Notes under the pieces: generated by a model
Told to the model about the DNA's origin: nothing
Databases searched by the model: none
What the model saw: the letters and a program-made list of their open reading frames with translations, nothing else
NCBI GenBank assembly: GCA_018398585.1
Contig: JAGTTD010000016.1
Coordinates: forward strand, 27,885,212 to 27,949,211
Direction of reading: 5' to 3'
Source: Simmondsia chinensis
Taxonomy: Eukaryota > Streptophyta > Magnoliopsida > Caryophyllales > Simmondsiaceae
Length of the DNA stretch: 64,000 nt
Position numbers and translations under genes: made by a program
Shown here: positions 46,717 to 56,198 of the stretch, piece by piece
How positions within the stretch are numbered: position 1 is the stretch's first letter
Layout of the letters: the number at the start of each line of letters is the position of its first letter

Positions 46717-47016
46717 AACAACAACAACAACAACAAACCCAGTGCCTCTAGGGCTCCCGCAGAAGCGGGGTTTGGGGGGGTTCATGTACACAGTCTTCCC
46801 CCTTCAGGGTAAGCTGAAGAAAGGTTGTTTCCGAGGACCCCCAACCTGTGAGCAATGATGACCTGTGAGCAAAAGAGTATCAAAGCAAAATAGTAAATTA
46901 TAGCATAAAACGAGTAACACAAAACATAAAGCCCGAGAGGAGACATCGAGGCAAAACCTACCATATCAGGCAGCAAGTAAAAGCAGATAGACAGATAGTA
47001 GACAGTAGACAGTAGA
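46717..47016 (-). mobile_element. 5'-truncated RTE LINE, 300 bp, with TSD
   Basis: TSD aggaagtggataca at 46703-46716 matches 47017-47030 with one difference. Beyond the shared tail it extends into LINE-specific 3' UTR sequence (gacctgtgagcaaaagagta on the plus strand, compare the LINE at 5720). This shows it derives from the LINE, not from the SINE. Confidence 0.82.
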
Positions 47017-47030
47017 AGGAAGTAGATACA

Positions 47031-47811
47031 GATAGTAGAAATTTATGAAAAGTACGGATTTTAGCTCTTGTTTGGTTGTTAGGAAGTAAGGAGAATGCGG
47101 AAATTAAAAATTGCTAAGCAATTTCTAATTCTTTTAAAATGCGTGAAGTAATTTACTTAACCCCCAGGTAATTAGTTCTAATTTATTTATTTTTAACTAG
47201 TCTCCCAAAGGAAATTATATTTCCCATAATGCAAACCAAACATATTTTATCTACTTCCTGAGAAATTGACATCCCAAAAAATATAACATCCTATAGGAAT
47301 TCAATTCATGTGGCGATGAAATAAGGCCTAACTTTAAACAAGTAACTTTACAACATGACCAACTCTAGTTGATATGGTTTTTTTACAATTTTTTATCCTT
47401 GAGAAAATAAATATCGGTTTTCAAAAACTTTCTTATTTTCAGCTTTTACTTAAATTAAAAACTCTAAATAAATATAAAAACTCTTTTTTAGATATTGTTT
47501 TTAATTTTAAAAATACAAATTATAACAAAAATAAGAAACTTTAATTCAGATATCGAGAAGTTCGATCATTTATCACATAAATATATTAATACTTTAATAT
47601 GTATAATAAAATACCATGAGGTCTAAAATTTTTATCGCTTATACATGCTAAAGTTTTAAAATTTGTACCCTTCTGCGAGAATTAGTGAATGTTCATTGGA
47701 AAAAGCCAAAATAGAACACGACTCTGATAAAATATATACACCTTCGGTTAGAATTCGAATGAAACTTTACCAGGAAAACGCTAACATGACACACAATTTC
47801 AACAATATATA
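47031..47811. other. AT-rich DNA with no recognised feature
   Basis: Short MITE-like phrases (taatactttaatatgtataa) appear near 47585, but no ends or frames can be supported. The stretch 47080-47300 resembles 50935-51190 (cttttgtttggttg..aggaagtag), an undefined dispersed repeat. Confidence 0.35.
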
Positions 47812-47945
47812 CAACAACAACAACAACAATAATAGCCCATGTGCCACAGGGGCTCCCGCACGAAGCAGGATCCGGGGGAGTGGATGTACACAGCCTTCCC
47901 CCTTCTGGGTGGAAGAGAGACTGTTTCCGAGGATCCTCATCCTAA
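47812..47945 (-). mobile_element. RTE tail fragment
   Basis: Minus-strand tail domain: a block reading gaggatcctcggaaacag, then aaggctgtgtacatcc, ggagccc and a TTG repeat. No TSD seen. Confidence 0.75.
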
Positions 47946-48837
47946 ATTCATGAATTTTACATAAATTTTATTATAATCTGTCAAATTTTGGCTGAAAATA
48001 TTCCGTAATCATGTATTACGTCACCACTACTTTATATAAAATTAAATTAGCCAGATTTTACACAAAAATTCATCACGTTCCGATACAAGATACATAAGTG
48101 ATAAAATATTTAAAATTTAAGATACTTATATATTAAAATATCATATTATACAATAAATAAATATTTAAATATCATGATATCTAAGTAATAATTTTTCAAT
48201 CAATTTCTAAATAATCAGGTGGGTTAGGTTGGGGGGTGCACATAGCCAAACCCCATCACATGTTGCAACTACCTTCCCCCTCCACCCCTTTTTAATTAAT
48301 ATATTTTGTACTTTCCTTCAATATATTTAATATTAATAATATAATATAAATTTAAAAAATAATAAAATATAATATTTATTGTATATTTAATATATTAGCT
48401 AATAAGAAAGTGTGCGCATGTCAAGGAGTCACTGTCCGAAATAGCACCAAAATAAAAAAAAAGATTTTCAAAATTAACTTTCACAGAAAAGTATTTACTT
48501 AAATGACATCTACGTCATTATTTTAATTTTTTTTTTCTTTTCTTGTTTTTTCTTTTATGCATGTTTTATTTATTTAAATTTATATATTTAAATTAAATTT
48601 GTATATAATTTAATGCAAATATTTAATAAATAATTTGATTTAATTTATTTTTATAATTAAAGAAATATCATAAATTTTAAAAATAAAATATCTATGCATG
48701 TGCATTTATGTATTGAAAAATGTGCACTGAATACCTTCCCTAAGATATTTTGGAAATAAAAAAAGTAAAATAAAGAATAAAAACTTTTAAAAGATGACAT
48801 AGATGCCGTTTGGCTAAATACTTTTATTTGGATATTA

Positions 48838-48976
48838 CAACAACAATAAACTCAGTGCCTCCAAGGGCTCCCGCCTAAGCAGGATCTGAAGGGGTAGATG
48901 TACGCAGTCTTCCCCCTTCACGGGGCTACCCTGAAAAGAGGTTATTTTCGAGGACCCCCAACCTGAGAAATTAGTC
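48838..48976 (-). mobile_element. 139-bp RTE tail with perfect 17-bp TSD
   Basis: TSD cttttatttggatatta at 48821-48837 and 48977-48993. The minus-strand body starts gactaatttctcaggttggg and has the same length and start region as the copy at 42020-42158. The DNA between 47946 and 48820 is AT-rich without features. Confidence 0.87.
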
Positions 48977-48993
48977 CTTTTATTTGGATATTA

Positions 48994-49331
48994 GTTTTAA
49001 AAATATTTTTTCTTTTAATGCTATTTCGAATACCGACTGTATGTCAAGACACATCCCTTTTTCATTTCTTGTGGTTCCAATTCTTTTGGCAACTTTGATC
49101 ATGACTGTGAGAGGAAAACACTCATATTTATTATTATATTATATTAATATTATAGATATATAGTATTTGAATTTATGTCATATTGTGCTCACAAGATGAA
49201 TTTATTTTAAAATTTTAATTTTAATTTAAAAAAAATATTATCAAATGGGTGGTAAACTCCTACAACTTTTAAAAGAAAATTTAAATATGATAATTAATTT
49301 ATATTTAAATATGATAATTAATTTATTCATA

Positions 49332-49370
<39 letters not shown>

Positions 49371-49590
49371 TACTAATTTAATAAAATATAACATAATATT
49401 GTCACAATATATTTTATTATTATTATAAACTTAATTCTATTATATTAATTTTTTTTTTAAAACTGATCTGGGATTATTATTTCCAAAGAAAAAAACAAAA
49501 AAAAAAAGAGAAAAGAGAGAGGATCCCTTCAAACATTAAGTCCAAGGGATTAGGATGATGTATCCTACCAATAATGTTGCGATCAATCTC
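48994..49590. other. AT-rich DNA with (TA)n
   Basis: A (TA)n run occurs at about 49341-49362, and a 20-base direct repeat (tttaaatatgataattaatt) at about 49278-49322. Nothing else is recognised. Confidence 0.4.
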
Positions 49591-49599
49591 TCTCCACCT

Positions 49600-49990
49600 A
49601 TAAAGGAATAACTAATAATCACACGATAACGAAAAAGCCACATAACTAAGATACTGCTCAGCTCGTAAAGTTTTTGGGAGGTGGTTCTTACAAATCGAGA
49701 TAGAAACCTTCCTTTGTCGTGCAGAGAGGTAATAGACTTTCAATGTTCACTCTCAGGCGAGTCGACTACAGCTTCCATTACCTTATATTTGATTCAGAAT
49801 TAGAATGCTCACTCCTTATACTCCACAGTTTCCTCCCTAAGTAGCGCCTTCAATTGTGGACCTGGAACAAAACTAGGCTACTGTTGCTCGGTTTCGCCCA
49901 TGCTGCGCTTCTCATTTTGGGATTTTCTTTTTGATGTGCTAATTTATTTCTTTTGTTATTTTTTTTTCCTCCTAATTATCAAACGAAAAG
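49600..49990 (+). mobile_element. L1-type LINE 3' end
   Basis: Contains cgcccatgctgcgcttctca, matching the L1 fragment at about 34035, and ends tcctcctaattatcaaacga. Confidence 0.5.
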
Positions 49991-50044
49991 GGGTCAGGGA
50001 TTACAACCCCGCTGACTTGTTTAACTCTTCAATGTTTTGTTGGA

Positions 50045-50170
50045 TTTAAAGATTTTCAGCTCAAGTTCAACTCGGGCTGCTTTAGTTTGAACTCAGCTTG
50101 GGGAGCTCCAAGTCAAGCTAGCTAGGCTTGTTTAAGATTGAGCTAAGCTCAATTAGGCTCGTGGAAAATG
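50045..50170. repeat. GCTCG-rich hAT MITE fragment
   Basis: Repeated ctcaagttcaactcgggct and aggcttgtttaagattgagc motifs without clean termini. Confidence 0.4.
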
Positions 50171-50518
50171 CAAATGCATGACTGTATAGATTAATGGGAT
50201 TTCCTTGAAAATGTGTTAAAATGTTCAAGGTCTCGCAAGGATGATCCATTGGATCATGTAAGTTCCGCTTGTTTAGACGGAAAAAAATTTTCTCTCATAT
50301 TTCTATAGTTTTATTATATAAATAAATATCAATCCTTATTTTAATGGAAAATATTTTCTTCTAATAAGAAAGAGTGACATTTTCCTTCGTGAAACGAAAA
50401 ATATTTTCTTGCATAATGTTATGTCATATATATATATATATCTTAACTTAACCTAAACTTGATCAAACCTGAATATAATCTCATGTGAATGTAGATAATA
50501 AATTATTTATCTTTGGTA

Positions 50519-50770
50519 CAACAACAATACCAGTCCCAGTGCCTCAAGAGCTCCCGTGGACGCAAAGTCTGGGAGAGGTAAGATGTATGTAGCCTCCCCT
50601 TCAAAGTGAGACTGTTTCCAAGAACACCCAACCTAATATATATGAAGAGCATGGAAAGCATACAAATCCTGAGAAACATGTAAGCATATAATAACATATA
50701 AACATGTAAGCATATAAGCATGTAAGCAAGGAAGTAAGAAAATATAGCAGCCAGAACAAAAAGAAAAAGC
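50519..50770 (-). mobile_element. 5'-truncated RTE LINE, 252 bp, with perfect 17-bp TSD
   Basis: TSD attatttatctttggta at 50502-50518 and 50771-50787. The shared tail is followed by LINE-type 3' UTR that has become a short tandem array of aacatgtaagcatata units (50680-50730). Confidence 0.85.
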
Positions 50771-50934
50771 ATTATTTATCTTTGGTAAACAAACAAAATT
50801 TTTAACAAAAGAACATTTCAATAGAAATATTCAGAGAAGAAAAAATTTACAAAAGAAAAATATTTTCCTACAAATCGAACAGAGGCTTCACTTGGTATGC
50901 CGGAAGTAAAAGCAAGAAGTTGAAATTCATGGAA

Positions 50935-51740
50935 AGTACGAATTTTGGCTTTTGTTTGGTTGGCAATAACTAGGCAGAATGTGGTAAGTGGAAAGTGCTT
51001 ATTCCTTCAAAATGTAGGAAGTAGCTTACCTAGCCCCCAAGACAAGTTCTAACTCCTTTATTTTTAACTAACCTCCCTAAAGAATTTCTGCTTCTCGTTC
51101 TGGTAACCAAATATTTTTTATCTACTTGTCCGAAAATTAACACAAGAATTAAATTATCAAGAAATATAACTTTTTTTGGTAATTTAATTTATGTGACAAC
51201 CAAATGAGGCCAAAGCGTAAATTATTACCAAGGTGTCATATTCGATTGTAATCAATGACCATAAAAATTTATCAGAATTTTCTGGGCTATTCACGTATTA
51301 AAAGATCCCTATAATAAATACTTGAATGAGAAATGTGATTTTTTTTTTTTTTCGTAACGAGGAATTCGGTTACTCGGTAAATATCGGCTTATGTGGCAGT
51401 CCACACCCCATAGGTGTCAGTTAAGTCAAGGATTCCTTATGGAGAGGTTTAAGGGAAAAATCAAACTCCACATCTTTTAGCCTAAAGCAAGACTCTATCC
51501 CCTCACTTGTCTCTTGCCACTAAGATACCTCTATCATATAACTTTTTTTTTTTTTAATTACCCTCTCTATCATAATATCAAACAGTGTCTAACCAAGTAA
51601 GAATGTTTTTTTTTTCCTCGATAAATAGAGAGAACACTCTCAGTATAAGCCAACGCACCCACTGAAGCGGAGCCCTAGAAAGATCGCAAGAGCGGGGAAA
51701 AAGCAAAACAAAAAGACTTAAAAATTAAAAGACGCCTAAA
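50935..51740. other. Undefined repeats and L1 tail
   Basis: The 50935-51190 stretch resembles 47040-47300. The 51350-51545 stretch is a T-run followed by a low-copy-looking block. A minus-strand L1 tail begins near 51608 (cctcgataaatagagagaac). No coding sequence. From 51741 to 52099 nothing is seen. Confidence 0.35.
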
Positions 51741-52099
51741 AATACACTTACACCAACTCCTGAGGATGGAAAACTCCTAGAGAACCACTCCAAACTAAAC
51801 CAAGTAAGAAGATATAACAACTATAGGCAAAAATGATATTATCGTTTGGTATTAAGGCTTTCTTTTGAAAATTAGTTATATTATCACCGGACTACATAAA
51901 TCACTATCTGTAATTGGAAAAATAATAACTAATGGCGAAGTCAAGTATAAGTGAGAGTGGGCAATTGTCTACACTGGAGTACTAAAATAAATTTAATTGT
52001 GTTGTATAGTTAATATAAGAGTTAAGTATTATATTCTCATAGAAAAATAATAATTCTTATAGTTGACTCCACTGCCTTTAGGTCCCCATAGATAAATAA

Positions 52100-52665
52100 T
52101 ACAACAACAACAACAGTCTCGGTTAGGGGTGTAAATGAGCCAAGCCAGCTCACGAGCCCTCGCGAGCAAGCTCGTCACGAAGCTCGAAAAGCTCGGCTAG
52201 CTTTGAGCCCAAGCCGAGCCAAGCCAGCTCTTTTAGCTTATCGAGCCGAGCCCAAGACTATTGAAGCTCGAGCTCGTAGACTCGCGAGCCTAAACGAGCC
52301 TAAGCAAGCTTTTTTTAATGTAATATATTTGCTTAAATATTGCCCAATAAATACATATTGGAGCCTAAATGAGCCGAGCCCGAGCTTAAACAAGCCTAAA
52401 CGAGCCTATATTAAGATTAAATGAACCGAAATATTGCAAGCCTAGTTTAAAGTTCACCAAGCTTAGATCAAACCAAGCCGAGCTTGATCCCGAATTTTCA
52501 AAGCTCGGCGAGCTTCGAGCCTGGCAGGCTCTGACTCGGCTCGACTCAAATACACCCCTAGTCCTAGTGCCTCAAGGGCTCCCGCATAAGCAGCGTCTGG
52601 GGGGTAGATGTACGCAGCCTTCCCCCTTCAAGGTTTCGAGGACCCCCAAACTAAGAAGCGTGTCA
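52100..52665 (-). mobile_element. RTE tail split by a hAT-type MITE
   Basis: The TTG end (52100-52115, plus-strand acaacaacaacaacag) and the rest of the tail (52561-52665: cctagtgcctcaagggctcc onwards) are separated by the MITE at 52124-52560. Confidence 0.8.
52124..52560. mobile_element. hAT-type MITE, GCTCG-rich family
   Basis: Inverted termini taggggtgtaaatgagcc and ggctcgactcaaatacaccccta. The 8-base flanks gtctcggt and gtcctagt match at 5 of 8. The interior is dense in gagcc/gctcg motifs, and no protein is encoded. Confidence 0.8.
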
Positions 52666-52730
52666 TCATAGAAGCAAGTCAGCCTTGCTGTGGTGTTAAA
52701 TAATAATTCCTAATACAACTGATCCCATTG

Positions 52731-52989
52731 AGGGTTCATTTACCAGGCATTAATGCACCGGATCCCATTAGAACTCCGAAGTTAAGCATGCTTGGGCTAG
52801 AGTAGTACCATAATGAGCGACCTCCTGGGAAGTCCTCGTGTTGCCAACTCTATAAGGTTGGGGGTCCTCGGAAATAGTCTCTTGGCAGGGTTACACCCTG
52901 AAGGGGAAAGGCTGCATACATCCACCCCTCTCCCCCTAAACTCAGCTTAGACGGGAGCCCTTGAGGTATTGGGTCTGTTGTTGTTGGTG
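52731..52989 (+). mobile_element. 5S rRNA-headed SINE, best-kept full copy
   Basis: Length 259. TSD 52714-52730 and 52990-53006 (15 of 17 match). The head begins agggttcatttaccaggcat, then taatgcaccggatcccatta, agttaagcatgcttgggc, gagtagtacc, gacctcctgggaagtcctcg. This covers nearly all of plant 5S rRNA. The RTE tail ends with a TTG repeat. Confidence 0.92.
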
Positions 52990-53117
52990 TATAACTGATC
53001 CCACTGGCTTCAAGTCCTAGCTCCGCCAATGATAATAACCTATTTGTCATGCATTATGAACACATATGGTGGCTTGGTTTACTTTATATTGCAAATTTTG
53101 TGTTTTAATATTATGTT

Positions 53118-53666
53118 TTATAGTTTTTTTTATTAAAAACTTCCTATATTTTAGTGAGGTATTAGAAAACCACCTAACTTGTCTAAGTTTTCAAATTCAC
53201 ACCTAAACTTTCCAAAAATATTTCAATAATGCTAACACCATTAATTTTTCATTAAATAAAACACAACGAATTGGGGTAAAAATGCATCAAAACATCAAGT
53301 TTAACTTAATTTAATTAAATTATATTAAGTAATGTATTTTGCAAAAGGCGAAATTACCCTTTGTCTTTGAATTTGTAAAATTGTTAAGAGCTTGACAGAT
53401 TGCTAAAGGCTTTTGCCACCAAAAAATTTAGAAGTATTTTTTATTTGTAAACTTGTTTATAATTCATTGATAAAAAATGAGTTTTATTAAGGATAGCTTG
53501 GTAATTTCGTATTCATTTTAACGGAAAGTTAATGGCGTCAACTGTAGGTGTGACATCGAAAATGTTTTGAAAACTTTAGGTTTGACTTTAAAAAATTAAA
53601 ATAGTCAAGTGATTTTCTAATACTTCACCTAAAGTATAAGTAATTTTCAGTTAAAAAAAATCCTAT
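53118..53666. mobile_element. Long-inverted-repeat MITE, about 550 bp
   Basis: The left end (tagttttttttattaaaaac ... gaggtattagaaaaccac) and the complement of the right end (taggattttttttaactgaa ... gaagtattagaaaatcac) match over about 60 or more bases. It is related to 28172-28627. Confidence 0.65.
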
Positions 53667-53812
53667 TTTATAATTAGCTGGTAATGTAATGTGAATGATA
53701 TCAGATTTCCTCGATTTCCATATGTATGTAATATAAAGAATCACATATTAGCACGTAATTGTGAATTATAAGAGTTGCGTTTAAAATAACCTAGATGTAA
53801 AAACGGGCCCAT

Positions 53813-54450
53813 AGGGCTGCAAATGAGCCAAGCCGGCTCTCGAGCGAGTTTGGCTTGACTCGTTAAGGGCTCAACTCAGATTCGTCTAAGCCAACTCGAG
53901 AGTTGACTTGGCTCGTTTAAGGGCAACTCGTTTAAATAAACGAGCCAAATCAAACCGAGGCCGGCTCGGCCCGAAAGGCTCACGAGCAGGCTCGTTTATT
54001 GGCTCATGAGACAGCTCGTTTATGGGCTCATGAGCCAACTTAATTATTAGCTCACATGTCTAGATTGCGAAATTGGAATATATATATATATATATAGATA
54101 TATTAATTTCTAATTTTTGTGCATGATTTATTTTATTTCCCTTTTCTAGTAATCCAAGTAATAATAATCATAAATGATTCTAACAAGCCTAATAAATAAG
54201 CCTGATAAATGAGCCAAAAAAGCTCAACAAGCCAGCTCGCCATCATGCCTAAATGATACCGGTACCGAGTCGGTCTCATTTATTAAACGAGCCGGTGTCA
54301 TTTAGTAAACGAGTCAAATCAAGCACAGTTATGCGACTCGATTAGATAAATGATACCGATATTGAGCCGGTCTCATTTAGTCAACAAGCCGAGCTGAGCA
54401 ACCTATGGCTCAGCTATTGGCTCGGCTCGGCTCGGCTCATTTGCAGCCCA
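53813..54450. mobile_element. hAT-type MITE with perfect 8-bp TSD
   Basis: TIRs agggctgcaaatgagcc and ggctcatttgcagccca (16 of 17). TSD gggcccat at 53805-53812 and 54451-54458 is perfect. The 638-base interior is rich in gagcc/ggctc repeats and non-coding. The 8-bp TSD supports hAT membership for the whole GCTCG-rich group here. Confidence 0.88.
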
Positions 54451-54685
54451 GGGCCCATCAATCAAACTTACTTTAAGGCTCCATTTTTGTTTCGAGAGAA
54501 GGAAAATATTTTCCATGGAAAATGAGATTTCTCTTGAGATTTTTCATTAGTTGTTTCAAAGGAAAAACATGTTTTAGCCTTATGATATTCATTATTTGTT
54601 TTAAAGGAAAACACCTTCTACTAATTGTCTTATTACTAGCCATAGGACAACATAAATAGTAATACAATATATTTGAAATTATCTA

Positions 54686-55123
54686 GAAAAATTATTACTA
54701 AAGTACCTTGAGTTTTGAGCATTTATTACCTATGTTAACATTTTAATATATACAATGAGGAATCTGATGTTTAAATATTAATAATGTTTACATGCTATGT
54801 CAATGTTTCAACAAATATTCACCAAATTACGATAAAATATCGATCGAATGTTGATATAAACTATCTAATTATGGATGAAATCATAGGTCATGTTAACATT
54901 TTTTTGGCAAAAAATATCAAATTATAATGAATATACAGGTATATTTTTAGAATTATGCCTCATTTTAGCATTTTCTAATGAAAATCTATCAAATTTCAAC
55001 GAAAAAGCACTTAATGATAAATTTTTAAAACTTCAAAATACCTAAGTGATAAAATGTTTAAAATCAAGGTATCCCATTGTATATGTAGAAACGTTAGAAT
55101 ACCTAGTTGACAAATGGAACCAT
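54686..55123. mobile_element. AT-rich inverted-repeat MITE
   Basis: Left (taaagtaccttgagttttga ... atatatacaatgaggaat) and right (tatcccattgtatatgtag ... agaatacctagttgacaaat) parts are diverged inverted copies. It is related to 29180-29900. Confidence 0.45.
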
Positions 55124-55679
55124 ATAATTTACTCTAAGATTTGGAGCTGACTGATCATTCTTCATCCAATTATTGTCTCAAGTTATTACCTCTAGCGATC
55201 TAAATCCCATCTAGTTTATTTTGGTCCGATTTATATCCCTTTTTAAAAAGGAAGTCATTTTCCTCCATTTGGGAGAAAAACTTTTCCAGTCAAAAAAAGT
55301 GCCAAATAACAAAAAAGAGAAAAATTAATTTCGAGAATGTGTTTTTCTCCCGAAATAAATGGAGCCTAAATCTATCAAATATCTGAAGACCCTTGGTTGT
55401 GTATAATGCAGCTAATTTTTCTTCATCCCCATAAAATTAAAATAAAATTATCTTATATGACCACCATTGGCCTAGCCAATAAGTAAACAACACTACAACA
55501 AACAATAATAACAACAGATTCAGTGTCTCAAAGGTTTCCGCCCAAACGGGGTGTGGAGAGATGGATGTATGCGGCCTTATCCTTTCAGGGTTAACCCTAC
55601 CGAGAGGCTGTTTCCGAGGATCCCCATCCTTAGAGGGTCGACAATACGAGGACTTTCCAGTAGGTCACCCATCCTAGTA

Positions 55680-56198
55680 TGTCACAAACCCAAAGGTTGG
55701 TGACGAGCTCTGATACCACTTTGTCACGAACCCAGGCCCGTGACTCGGTTAGAATTTGAGATAGAGGGGAGATTAGATGAGAGTTAGAGGAAGAGAGTAG
55801 AAATAGAGAGAGAATTAGAAGAGTTAGAAGGGAGAAGAAGATAGAATTAGAAGGGAGAGAGAGAGACGGTTAGGGAGAGAGAAAGATAAGAGGTAAATTT
55901 GGTAATTTTCATTGATGATTCAAAATACACAATCACATGAGCTTAAATAGACCAAGGAGGAGGGGGACAACCGGCCACCTAGGCCTTCCTACAACAACAC
56001 AATTTCAAATTCAAAATTTAAATTATCTTTCCCTCCTTCTTCTTCCCTCCTAACCGGTTCCCTCCTCTTCCTAATTTTAAAATTTAAACTAATTTATACT
56101 TAACTAATTTTACAGTTTTATCCTACATATTCGATACAAAAAATAATAAAAGTAAAAATGGGTTGTTGGGTACGAGGTCACGGTCAAGGATCGTGACA
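55680..56198 (-). repeat. 3' LTR of the Gag-protease-RRM element
   Basis: It ends in TG/CA and contains near one edge a duplicated LTR end plus primer-site sequence (55680-55733), described in the findings. The main reading frame ends about 15 bases inside it. Confidence 0.9.

Noticed and set aside
52731..52989. Cassandra-type TRIM (LTR carrying 5S sequence)
   Set aside because: No paired LTRs, primer site or polypurine tract occur. TSDs are 14-17 bp, not 5, and the 3' part is a LINE tail ending in TTG repeats.
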